Positions 34,944-45,580 of a stretch of 64,000 nucleotides of DNA are shown piece by piece. A model generated the notes under the pieces. It ran no database searches. It worked only from the letters and a program-made list of their open reading frames with translations, and was not told the DNA's origin. Numbering within the stretch: the first letter of the stretch is position 1; every line of letters starts with the position of its first letter. This DNA comes from Actinomucor elegans (taxonomy: Eukaryota; Mucoromycota; Mucoromycetes; Mucorales; Mucoraceae). A program made the translations under genes and the position numbers. The stretch lies in NCBI GenBank assembly GCA_026027325.1, contig JAMSLZ010000003.1:124001-188000 (forward strand). Direction: 5' to 3'.

Positions 34944-35679
34944 TTTTGATATAATAAAGATTGGAAAGGGTTGTTTCTACAAGATTGTTTCTATCGATTT
35001 GCTGGTTTTTTCTTCTTTTTGTTGGTAAAAGTAGAGTGCGTGTATCTATCTTTAAAAAAAAAGTTTTTTTTTTTTAAATGAAAGTAAAAGAAAAAAGAGT
35101 GAAAAAGAAAGGGGACAAAGATGAAATAAAAGGAATATGAAATGTATATATAAATAGAGGATTTCGAATCGAGAACAGTAATTGGTTAACCTGTAATATA
35201 ATTATCTCTTGTGTTCTAGTGCCTGGACTCCTAATCATTTCACGCTTGTGTGACTAAATTAATAAGTTGTGTCTCCGAATGACTTGTGAACTGACGCGTC
35301 AAAGATCATCAAATAAGCAGTAAAATATAAAAACGTAGATGTTACATTGTCTTTTTTAATACTAGTAAAAATAGAACATTTTTATACACATTTAGGCTCT
35401 ATTCCAAGCGAAAGGAACTCATTGTATTTACAAAACAAAAAAGTCTACGTAGATCTCTATTTATACAAACTGTCATAACTGAACCTCGGCATTTCTGGAA
35501 AAAGAGAAGCCACAAACAAGATTCCAGTCTAAAAAGTGCTGCACCACAATCATAGGCGCTCTAACAATTGAAGTCTCTCGGTGGGTCCCTCAATTTAGTA
35601 AGTACTTTTTTTTTTTTTTTTTTTTTCATCAAGTGAAAGATAGAGAAATAGATTAGAGACCAAGCGTGCTTCAATATAC

Positions 35680-35710
<31 letters not shown>

Positions 35711-35946
35711 GCTTAAAAGTAAACCGAATAATGAAAAGGTCCCATCTACTTGCTTTTTTATATTGTTTTATTAATTAGCGCGGTTACGGGCCTCTGGACT
35801 GTATGGCACACAGTTCGGCGGAGGGTTATTTCATATCAATTAAAGAGCGTGTTTTGCACCTTTTCAATTGTATTGACGGTTGTACAATACTAATAAATTC
35901 ATGATCTAGACATTGAGTGCATTGACCAGAAGCCTCTGTCTATTTT

Positions 35947-36193
35947 TCAATCATAAATCGCTACATTTTCAATGTCCTCTGGATCACGCTCATATCCATG
36001 TAGAGTGAACCAACATAATGCATTACAGAAGTAGGTTTTTATCCTATTTTGTTTTGTTTTGTTTGTTTACTGAGACCCATTAGGTCCATCACGTTTTGTT
36101 GGGATCTTCTGATTGTGATGGCCCATCAAAAGGTGCGCCATGCCCATCTCCGATTTCATGTCCGCCCTCAGTGCTCTTGGTCATCCAACGCAT
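35947..36193 (-). CDS. Possible small two-exon gene (65 aa), orientation uncertain
   Basis: The surrounding DNA is AT-rich, but this stretch is near balanced composition with open frames. On the minus strand, exons 36093-36193 and 35947-36043 would join in frame to 65 aa, with GGHEIGDGHGAPFDGPS in exon 1 and CWFTLHGYERDPEDI and ENVAIYD in exon 2. The donor GTGATG is weak. On the plus strand, exons 35972-36030 and 36084-36201 give a 58-aa frame with a better-looking T-rich intron (GTAGGT...CATTAG). I recognise neither product. The locally raised GC and coding-like composition suggest a real gene, but the strand needs transcript evidence. Confidence 0.3.
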
Positions 36194-36510
36194 GGCGTTG
36201 ATACTTTACAATTACCCCACATAATTCATTAACAAGAACGGTTTCTATTCTATAGTTTTCTCGGACATCATTGATTTATCTCGGTTTTTTGTAGAGATAT
36301 CCAAGTTGCTGCAAACTTCTGGAAATGTTAATTCAACTCCGTAGAGCTTCCCGTCCGTCAAAATGCGCTCATTGCTAGTAATTATTACTGACAGCATATC
36401 GCTACTCCAGAAAAAAAAAGAACTCCTTTTTTTCTGTATCTTACGCATCTATTTCTGTTTGTTATTCACTTGGACAAGATGCTGGGTGTAGATGGACCCA
36501 TAATGTTGAA

Positions 36511-36534
36511 ACGCCGTCAACCAATGAACGGCGT
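36511..36534. promoter_or_regulatory. Hairpin with CCAAT in the loop
   Basis: Perfect 7-bp stem ACGCCGT/ACGGCGT around a 10-nt loop containing CCAAT, located about 320 bp upstream of the possible small minus-strand gene. It could be a protein-binding site; function is unknown. Confidence 0.3.
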
Positions 36535-36893
36535 GTCCCTGTTTCACGTTTCAGCGCTCAGAACAAGAGAATATATCCTCTTTGTGATTTAATTTAACAG
36601 CATAATAAAGAGTTGTCTAAAACGCGCGATTGGCTCGTTTTCATTTTAAAATGGGAGCATCATTGTGAGTTTTCAAGCATTGCGGTCTATTCTAATTAGA
36701 TAGGACTTGTCTTTTTTTCTGATTACCCCAGCTTCATTGTACTAAATAATGCCTTTATATAAATGAAATAGGAGTGGCTATCTACAACTGATAATGACCG
36801 TGTAACGTACCCTGCTAAATACAGCCCAAAATGAAACCTATTAGACCAACAGAACATGCACTAGCTATATTGACTATTACGCCATCCATTTTA

Positions 36894-38436
36894 TTACAAT
36901 AAAGTGCCGAATTTCCGTCTACAAATGTCACCGCCGTATTCCAAGTATTCTTTACGCTGTACAAATGTTCTTTGTAATTCACTTTTAGAACTTAGAGAAA
37001 CAAATCTATCTCCTCCCTCCCAAGCAAATGTCACTGGACTTTTTTTTTTAAAGAAAAAATCAGCGCCTTTTTTTTGTAATCTATTATTAATACTTACTCT
37101 ATAGGTGTCACCATTCTAATATCCAAATCAGTAGGCACTAGTTTTCTTAATTCAGTTCGACTATAGTGATATTATTAGCACATATTGTACTCAGAGTATG
37201 ATTCACCTACATTCTATCCATATAGCCCGGGATATTGGCATTACCACCAACCAAAACAATATTTGCATAGAGCAATCCTTGAATATCTAGTGCAGAGATG
37301 TTTATAAAAGAAGAAGAAAAAAAAATTGAATAAAATGGGACAACTTACTTGGATCACAGGCAAGAACACTCTGGGTAATTGCTTCTGGAATGCCAGCTTG
37401 ATCTAAACCAATATCAGATGGATGCATCAACACTTCGGGTATCATGAATCGTTCGTTGTTCATTATTAATATCTGTTGATCACTAGGATGATTAGCAGCT
37501 GTCTTTTGTCGAATATGTCCAGTTGTGCTATTGATAAAGTCTGGTAACACGTATTCTTGTATAATCGTATTCTGTTTTCTGTAACTGAATGCTTAATGTA
37601 AACCATTGTATTTAGCCCATGCTTCACTTACTTGCAAATATCCAAATCCTTATATACATCTTGCGAAATAAACGAGCATTTTTCCTTGACGTCATTAATA
37701 ATATATGTCTCCTCCATCATATCATACGATCGAAACGATACCACCTCCTTTAATTGATTCGTCAACAATTTACCACCCACATTGATCCTTCGAATGCCTT
37801 TTGCTACTGGCTTTCCTCGAAAAAACGGTACAATATGCGTAAAAGAATATCCTGAATCCACCACTAACGTACAATCGGGTATGGACCCTAATTTGTCTCC
37901 AAACAAACCGCCCAATTCATTATATAAGCAAAGTTCGGGTGCCATAGCGCGATAACACGCACTAAATTCGTATTCCTCAAAGATAATTTGATCATAATTG
38001 TCTTGAATGGCTGGTAGATTGAAACATGGCTCTGTAATCAACAAACGGCTTTCTTTAGGCTCAATCGCTGCAACATGCTTAAAGAGCCTGTCCCAAATCG
38101 TACGTTCAATACCCCAATTCACCAAGAGACCCTGATACAAAGTTAGTTGCCAAGTTGTGGATGCATACTTTGCAGTACCTTTTCAAACGGTAAGCGGTAA
38201 TACAATGAAGAGAAATCAGTACATTCATCAAGTTGATCACCAATATAATGACGTTTGTCAGTTTTTCCTCGAACAATCGCATTAGGAACCAGCCTATACT
38301 TTCAAGGTTAAAGATCAAGCATGATTATGGATAACAAGCCAGCACTTACGAACCTTGGTAAAGAGTCATAGGTAGAGACTCCTACTTTCATGGTATAAGC
38401 GCCATTATCTAATATCACAGTGGGTGGCGATGTCAT
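36894..38436 (-). CDS. ARP6: Actin-related protein 6 (SWR1 complex)
   Basis: Subunit of the SWR1 chromatin remodeller, which exchanges H2A for H2A.Z; nuclear. Start MTSPPTVILDNGAYTMKVG at 38436 is chosen because it aligns with the conserved ARP6 N-terminus; an upstream in-frame Met at 38490 would add 18 residues. The protein continues with LLVNWGIERTIWDRLF, ITEPCFNLPAIQDNYDQIIF, FEEYEF, VVDSGYSFTHIVPFF, GIRRINVGGKLLTNQLKEVV, SFRSYD, VKEKCSFISQDVYKDLDI, EYVLPDF, NERFMIPEVLMHPSDIGLDQ, AGIPEAI, NIVLVGGNANIPGYMDR and TFAWEGGDRF. Those ARP6-specific blocks are split by several short introns. The C-terminal exon ends at the TAA at 36894-36896 after RRKFGTLL. Confidence 0.95.
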
Positions 38437-39192
38437 GGCTGTTTGATTAGTTAAAAAGCAACGCGTTAAAAACTGTAAGCGCGTATACACGCTCTAGGTT
38501 GATTATAATTTAGGATTGTCTGATTTTTGATTGGTTGATGATTTAATAGTGCTGCTGCTGTGCTTTTTTTTATTTTATTTTTTGAATAAAATTATCAAAA
38601 TTGATATAGAGCATGTTAACATAGTTTGTACAGAATTATAGTGCGTATTAAATGATTCATAAATAACGCATGTATGATAAAAAAAATCCAGGAGCTGTGA
38701 AGAAATTATATTTCATTTATCTGTCTTTTAGTTTTATAGTTGTAACTCGAAAAAAGAAATACACACTTTCAAATATGATCAAGAAAATAGCATACCTACA
38801 GACAAAAGATGCTATCAAAGAATTTGAAAATTTGAGCCAGACGTGAGGGGGGTAAAGAAACTCTTTCACCCCCCCCCCCCAATCTCCTTTTAAAATCAGT
38901 CCTTGGTAAAAAATATACCTATTGAACTCATTTTTCAAGCTGCGTATGCTACGGCAGCTTGAATAGGTTATGGCAACTTTGCCTTACCCTCCACACACTC
39001 CATGCATAAAAACACTCTCTTATTGATTGCGAAATATTATATTTTATTGACAAGCAATTGTTCCAAGCTACAACTGTCATCATTGCACTTAAGCTATCAC
39101 GTGACCACTAGTTCTTTTTTTTTTCTTACTAGGTTCAAAAAAAATCCTCCTACCCTTTTTTTTTCTCTCTCTTTTTATCAGTTTAAAAAAAG
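38437..39192. other. Divergent promoter region of ARP6 and UPF1
   Basis: About 750 bp between divergent starts. Holds a C-run of about 11 nt at 38870-38880 after CTCTTTCA, AT-rich DNA, and a pyrimidine-rich stretch at 39115-39182 just before the UPF1 start. No coding frame is supported. Confidence 0.55.
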
Positions 39193-39736
39193 ATGGACCA
39201 TTTTGAAGGAGCATCGCAAGATGACTTTACTTTTTTAGAATACTCTGCTGATACGCAATCTTCACAGCCATATGAATATAGTGATTTCACACAAACACCT
39301 CACGATCTCGATGCCACTGCTGACGATCTCTCGCAGTTGGGTTCGCTTTCCTTGAACGATAGCCAACGCGATGAGGACGAAAACGCGCAAGCCAATGGCA
39401 CAACGTCGTTTGTTAATGATTTTCAGTTTGAAGATACGGACGATAAGGAAGAAAAGGATTTGCCTGCGCATGCTTGCAAATACTGCGGTATCCATTCGCC
39501 AGCATCAGTTGTAAAATGCGTGACATGTGACCGATGGTTTTGTAATTCTCGAGGCAATACGTCAGGCTCGCACATTATTAACCATTTGGTAAGAGCTAAG
39601 CACAAGGAAGTGGCATTGCATCCCGATTCACCTTTGGGAGATCCCGTATTGGAGTGCTACAACTGTGGTTGTCGTAATGCTTTTTTGTTGGGTTTTATTC
39701 CTGCTAAAAGTGATACGGTAGTAGTTTTGATTTGCA

Positions 39737-39768
<32 letters not shown>

Positions 39769-42757
39769 GTATTATCTAAAAAGTTAAAGTATTTTGATGG
39801 TTGACTTAATGATTTTTTTTTTTTGTGATAGACAACCATGTGCAGCAGTTCCTAGCTCAAAGGATATGAATTGGGATATCAATCAATGGATGCCATTGAT
39901 TGATGATAGATGTTTCTTAACTTGGCTCGTCAAAGTTCCCTCAGATCAAGAGCAGCTGCGCGCGCGTCAAATTTCATCTAGTCAGATCAACAAGCTAGAA
40001 GAATTATGGAAAGATAATCGTGAAGCTACTCTGGAGGATTTAGAAAAACCCGGTGTTGATGATGAACCTCATCCTGTTTTGTTAAGGCAAAGTAGTAATA
40101 CACGTTTTTGTCGAGATTTTTTGATCTAATTTATTATATATACATAGATATGAAGACGCATATCAGTACCAGAATATTTTTGGCCCTTTGGTAATGATGG
40201 AAGCTGACTATGACAAGAAACTCAAAGAGTCCCAGGTAAAGTTAACAGCATTAACATGCTTTATAGTGAACTGACAGTCCAATAGACTTGTGATGATATT
40301 GTAGTGCGTTGGGATGTAGGTCTGAATCAAAAGAACATTGCTTGGTTCTATTTCCCCAAGTTGGAGATGGGAGAAATCAAGTTGGCCGTTGGTGATGAGT
40401 TGTGTCTTAGATACCGTGGTGAATTGCACGAACCATGGAGTGCTGCAGGTCATGTCATCAAGATTCCCAACAATGTCAGCGATGAAGTAGCATTGGAATT
40501 GACGCGCAGTGGTAAAGCACCTACCAATTGCACCCATAACTTCTCAGTTGATTTTGTTTGGAAGTCAACCTCATTTGATCGTATGCAATCTGCTATGAAG
40601 ACGTTTGCTGTAGATGAAACCAGTGTAAGCGGTTATATTTACCATCGTCTTTTGGGACATGATGTTGAGCCTCAGGTCTTGAAGACTCAAATGCCCAAGA
40701 GGTAGGTTTACTATGATATTTTTGAACTTGTTATTAATGGTGCTATTGTTAGATTCTCTGCACCCAACCTTCCCGAATTGAATCATTCTCAAGTATACGC
40801 TGTCAAATCCGTGCTTCAAAAGCCTCTCAGTTTGATCCAAGGCCCTCCTGGTACGGGTAAAACTGTGACTTCTGCCTCTATTGTCTATCATTTAGCCAAG
40901 ATGAATCCTGGACAAGTCTTGGTCTGTGCTCCCTCTAATGTTGCTGTTGATCAACTTGCTGAAAAGATTCATCAAACAGGCTTAAAGGTTGTACGTATCA
41001 CGGCTAAATCGCGTGAAGAACTTGATTCGCCCGTTTCTTTCTTGACATTGCATGAACAAGTACAAAACAATGATACCAACGTCGAGCTTCAAAAGCTCAT
41101 CTATTTAAAGCGCGATCAAGGCGAATTGAGTGCGCACGATGAAAAGAAGTACAAGTCATTGAAGCGTGCTTGTGAAAAAGAGATTTTATCCAACGCTGAT
41201 GTTATTTGCTGTACCAGTGTTGGCGCCGGTGATCCCCGTGTGGCTAAATTGCGATTCCGTACTGTTTTGATTGATGAAGCTACTCAAGCCTCTGAACCTG
41301 AATGTATGATTCCACTCGTGCTTGGATGTAAGCAAGCAGTTTTGGTCGGTGATCACCAACAACTGGGCCCTGTGATTATGAACAAGAAAGCTGCCCGTGC
41401 AGGTCTTTGTCAGTCATTGTTTGAGCGTTTAGTTATCTTGGGTATTCGACCTATTCGTTTGCAAGTGCAGTACCGTATGCATCCTTGTCTCTCTGAATTT
41501 CCTAGCAATATGTTTTATGAAGGTACCCTTCAGAACGGTATCACTACCCAGGAACGTATTCGTAAAAATGTTGATTTCCCTTGGCCCGTTCCTGAAACAC
41601 CCATGATGTTCTATGTCAACCTCGGTAATGAAGAGATTTCTACCTCTGGTACATCGTACCTGAATCGTACTGAAGCTTCCAACTGTGAAAAGATCGTTAC
41701 CCGTTTTATGAAGTCTGGCATCTTGCCTAGTCAAATTGGTGTAGTGACTCCATACGAAGGCCAACGTTCTTACATTGTGCAATATATGCAATTTAACGGA
41801 TCTCTGCGTAAAGATCTTTACAAGGAAATCGAAGTAGCCAGTGTAGATGCCTTCCAGGGCCGTGAAAAGGATTACATTATTCTCAGTTGTGTCAGATCAA
41901 ATGAACATCAAGGCATTGGTTTCTTGAGCGATCCTCGTCGTTTGAATGTAGCTTTGACTCGTGCCAAGTACGGTGTAGTGATCCTAGGTAACCCCAAGAT
42001 TCTAAGCCGTCATCCATTGTGGCATCATCTGTTAGTTCACTACAAGGAAAAGGGCTGTTTAGTCGATGGTGCTTTGAACAACCTTCGCGTCTCCATGATT
42101 CAATTCAATCGACCTCGCAAGACCTATCGTAAAGATGACAAGTTCCGCCAAGGATTAGCGCATCAAGTAGATGCACGTGAAGCATTCGCTAGACCTCCTT
42201 TGGCTGCAGACAATCGTCGCAGCAATGCCATTACCAATAGTAATAATAAGAGCTATTACGGTCAAGACTTTATACAAACACATGACCCTATTGGTTATAT
42301 TCCCTCTGAGCTTGGTTCTTTGCCCAATTCACAATTCAGTATCCCTTTCATTCCATCAGCCAGTGGTCCTTTTACACAGGATTTATCACAATCAAGCGTA
42401 TTTAACCGTAAGAACATGAGACAACAAGATGACACGTCCTTGGACAACGGACAATCGCAACAATCGCAGCAGCGCTATGTACCCGGTTCCTCGACATTTG
42501 CTAATCATGCTAGTGGTTGGCAAAACTCTTCTCAAAACTTGTATAGCAGCCAGACATCCATTGGGCTGGCTCTTTCTCAGAGTGACCGATTACGAATGAT
42601 GAGTGAAATGGCTAGTCAGAATAATAGTAATAGTATGATGAGTCAGGACAGTGTGCAGTATCCATACGAAGACTATAAATCGCAGGATGTATCTAGCATG
42701 ATGAGTCAAGATTTCGATATTCGTAGCCAAGCCAGTCAATCGTTTACTCAGTTTTAA
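39193..42757 (+). CDS. UPF1: RNA helicase UPF1 (nonsense-mediated decay)
   Basis: SF1 helicase central to nonsense-mediated mRNA decay. Exons 39193-39737, 39832-40086, 40148-40235, 40286-40701 and 40753-42757 join in frame to 1102 aa. The N-terminus is acidic with SQ/TQ sites. The Cys/His-rich UPF2-binding domain begins with CKYCG at about residue 95 and continues through [13 protein letters not shown] and [14 protein letters not shown]. Then come [47 protein letters not shown], Walker A GPPGTGKT (about 465), [41 protein letters not shown] and [10 protein letters not shown]. The last 200 residues are Ser/Gln-rich with many SQ motifs, as in animal UPF1. Intron 2 appears to be GC-AG: only an AG|GCAAAG donor restores LLRYEDAY. 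Confidence 0.98.
40087..40147 (+). other. Non-canonical GC-AG intron in UPF1
   Basis: Exon 2 must end with AG at 40086 to join A-TAT-GAA at 40148 and give the invariant [11 protein letters not shown]. The intron therefore starts GCAAAG. The nearby GT at 40093 gives the wrong frame. Confidence 0.8.
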
Positions 42758-43066
42758 GCGATTACCCTCCTCCCCCCCCCCTTTTTTTTTTATCTGCTCT
42801 GTATTTACTTGTCGCTCTCTCTCTATATATATAACATACAGGCTTTTCTTGTTCAGTTTGGATACCTTACAGATAGAATCTCAAGTGGTGAAAATTAGAA
42901 TCGGTTGCTGTTTTATACAGAGAAAAGGAAACATGGCAACGCCTGCATATAAAGGCGGTAACTACCCTTGATGTTTTGCTTTAAGATAATAAATGTTTCA
43001 ATGACTTTTGTTTTATAACAATACAATACTTCTAATAGATAATAAAAGCACGAATGCCAATTATTG
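42758..43066. other. Convergent spacer between UPF1 and the SDR gene
   Basis: About 310 bp holding a CT-rich block just after the UPF1 stop (42765-42795, including runs of C and T) and a TCTC/TATA microsatellite stretch (42812-42832). No gene seen. Confidence 0.6.
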
Positions 43067-44310
43067 CTATTGAAAATGGTCCCTTAATGCATTCAAAATA
43101 TCTTTTCGTCGGTTGTCACACAGGCCATCCAGTTGCTCCATCAAAGGATCGTAATAGCGAGGTTCTACTGTTCTACCAAGGTGTGATACGTTGATTACAT
43201 CACCTATCATTACATTTTTAGAGTTTTTTTTTTTTTATTTTTTTTATAAACGATTCTTACCATTGAGTGAATCTTCTGTAATAGTGTATAGATAAGCTTC
43301 AATTACTGAATCCATAGGAACTTTTCCATAAGCATTGATCACTGGCATTGATATCTCAGGTATCATGGGTGATTCTGTTTGAATGAGCTTCAGTAGAATA
43401 TTGATTTGTATATATGCAACTCACCGACAAAATGAGGTGCAACAGCATTGATTCGAATATTGGTGGATCGAAGCAAATTACCATAGCTCTTTGTTAATCC
43501 GAGGATCTATACAACATGTGAGTATGTCAAATTCAATTTGATTATGAAATGTCTTTACCGCATGCTTTGATGCCGCATACAAGGGAGCCGAAGGAGCTGG
43601 CCCCAGACCGAATATCGAAGATGTGTTGATGATGCAACCTGCTTTCTTTTCTTTCAAAAAGTATTGAATTGCAAGACGGTTAAATTTGGCGGTAGCTGTA
43701 AGGTTTACTTCCAAAGTTCGGTAATGGCCATCTAAGGATGAGTCACTGTAAGTTTTTTTTTTTTTTTTGTCTAATACCTATCACGACAATGTCCCTGTTA
43801 CCTTGCTCGCAATCGTCAATGATATTGGAAGAGTCCAATATACCGGCAACCATGATTACAATATCAATATGTTTGTTGAAACTCTTTTCTGCAAAATAAA
43901 AGATATCCTGTTGAGCTTTCCAATCAGTGACATCCATATTGTAGAATATGGTATGGTGAGGCCTATTTGTTTCAATGTAAACGCTAAATGCCTCAAGAAA
44001 TATATAGTATTTACATTTCTTTGTATAACAAATTCAAACTTTCAATCAGTTCATGTCCCTTTTGCTTATTTGTGCCCGAGAAAATGACGTTGGCTCTGCA
44101 TGCAATATTTAAATCGTCTCTTCTTTCAATGTATGCGTTGCACTACCTTTTAGATACTAAAGTGCACACAAGCTCTCTACCAATGCCTAGTCATTCATAT
44201 GCAGTCAATAACAGGTTCCATACAATATCAAATTAGATTTATGCATTATTGCATACTGTTTTACCTGAAGTGCCGCCGTGAACAATCACAACTTTATCCT
44301 TTAAATCCAT
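43067..44310 (-). CDS. Short-chain dehydrogenase/reductase (15-hydroxyprostaglandin dehydrogenase-like)
   Basis: NAD(P)-dependent oxidoreductase of the classical SDR family; the substrate is unknown. Eight exons (44265-44310, 44147-44186, 44015-44095, 43802-43962, 43559-43731, 43425-43506, 43261-43374, 43067-43203) join in frame to 277 aa, the normal length. Seen are the Rossmann start MDLKDKVVIVHGGTSGIG, with GGTSGIG as the TGxxxGIG nucleotide-binding motif; FYNMDVTD; IVIMVAGI in place of NNAG; CIINTSSIFG with the catalytic Ser; and YAASKHA with the YxxxK catalytic pair, followed by INAVAPHFV. The VMVAGI variant and overall layout resemble fungal 15-PGDH-like proteins. Eight exons in 1.2 kb is dense. 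An alternative donor about 27 nt downstream in intron 4 cannot be excluded. Confidence 0.88.
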
Positions 44311-45580
44311 AACTTATAAAATGTAAAGAAAAAACAAGAGAGAGAAAGAGGTTGGAAAGAAGAGTTATGTGTACTTTATAAATTCCTTTTAAATTCGGTG
44401 ATTGACCTTATTTAGAAGACTGCGTAACGATTCTGTATTCAAAAGATTTACAACAAAAAAGTCATAACAAGGCATTTTTTTTCAAGAAAGAACACGTCAG
44501 TTATTATCAATAATTGATTTTTATTAAAAAATCAAGGAAATACAACGCTTTCCTCATTATTTCATTATAATTGTTTGTCTAGCATTTTCTTCTGAAAAAT
44601 AAAAGGACTTTGACGAGTTTCGAAAATCATTCATTGCCAGACCTTATTGCACTTTACCTAACAGTATCAACATGTCTTTAGTGATGGGCCGTTAGTGAGA
44701 TCAAATCCATGAATAAATATGGCAATTGTATTTTTGCGTTGATATTTTGACCGTATCAAACGCTATGCCACTCCAGTCCAATTCTTTTTTTTTTCTTTTT
44801 CTCTAAGAGAATCAGGAAGCCAGACTAATTAACTGAATGGATCTTGATTGATTCCGATTAAATATCGCATCTAATGACTAATACTTGTTCAGAATGAAGG
44901 GTTGTATACAACTAAACTGTTATTCAATCTAAACTATTGCTTGGTTTTAATATATACATTTCTCATTAACGATTAATAGATCTCTAGGCTGCTCTTAATT
45001 AATGTCGAATCTAATAAACATGCAGTGTGTGTTCAAAATTAGCGTTAATTACATAAGGCCACTTTAGATATGCTGTGTTTCAGCAATGTTCTATTATTAC
45101 ATATATTCATATAACTTAGATTGAATAATAACTCATAAATCACTCGATTGATTCCGGTTTAATATCGCATCTAATGTACTATACTCATGCTCAGAATGAA
45201 CTACTATTGCATCTAATAAGCACATTGCTAAAAAAAAAAAAAAAAAAAAAAAAGTACATTTTGATGATGGAATTTGATTTGTTTTCATTCTGGAACTCTC
45301 TGTGCTAATTCTTGCTTAGTGTCTCATTCCTTAAACGTCCAACTACGGCTTCGGATAAACTACACTGTTATACCGATATATATATATATGTTTTCAACAA
45401 GACAAAGAAATCTATAATCTATAATATCTCTCATATTTTAATCAGCTGTATCTAATCTTGTTTTTTTTAATGTTTCATTTATTTGTCAAATGTTTGTCAG
45501 CTTATAGTTGTTTTGACAAATCCAAAAAAAAAGAGGCTCGAGGTATATATTGTATTAGATAAGCGGTGGCAACAATTTCA
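44311..45580. other. Gene-poor region with a repeat block
   Basis: Contains three same-oriented copies of the dispersed repeat (44841-45210), an A-run at about 45230-45253 and a (TA) stretch near 45380. No coding frame is supported; the minus-strand frame at 45502-45732 is a shadow of the adjacent gene. Confidence 0.6.
44841..45210 (+). repeat. Block of three copies of the dispersed repeat, period about 150 bp
   Basis: Copies at 44841-44905 (GATTAAATATCGCATCTAAT, then TTGTTCAGAATGAAGG), 44978-45050 (TTAATTAATGTCGAATCTAA, then GTTCAAAATTAGCG) and 45141-45210 (GGTTTAATATCGCATCTAAT, then GCTCAGAATGAACTAC). Same orientation; right ends 145 and 160 bp apart. The first and third share GATTGATTCCG directly before the core. 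Confidence 0.75.

Larger units (their letters stand above)
34944..36893. other. Intergenic region with a GC-rich island
   Basis: Upstream DNA of the pepsin-like gene, with T- and A-runs at 35605-35627 and 35680-35706. A compact GC-rich stretch at about 35940-36205 is treated separately. A CCAAT-containing hairpin lies at 36511-36534. Otherwise no gene is supported. Confidence 0.5.

Noticed and set aside
36245..36448. 67-aa minus-strand frame upstream of the small GC-rich island
   Set aside because: I tried to join it to the island exons and to LSM-type proteins; neither the splice sites nor the motifs fit.
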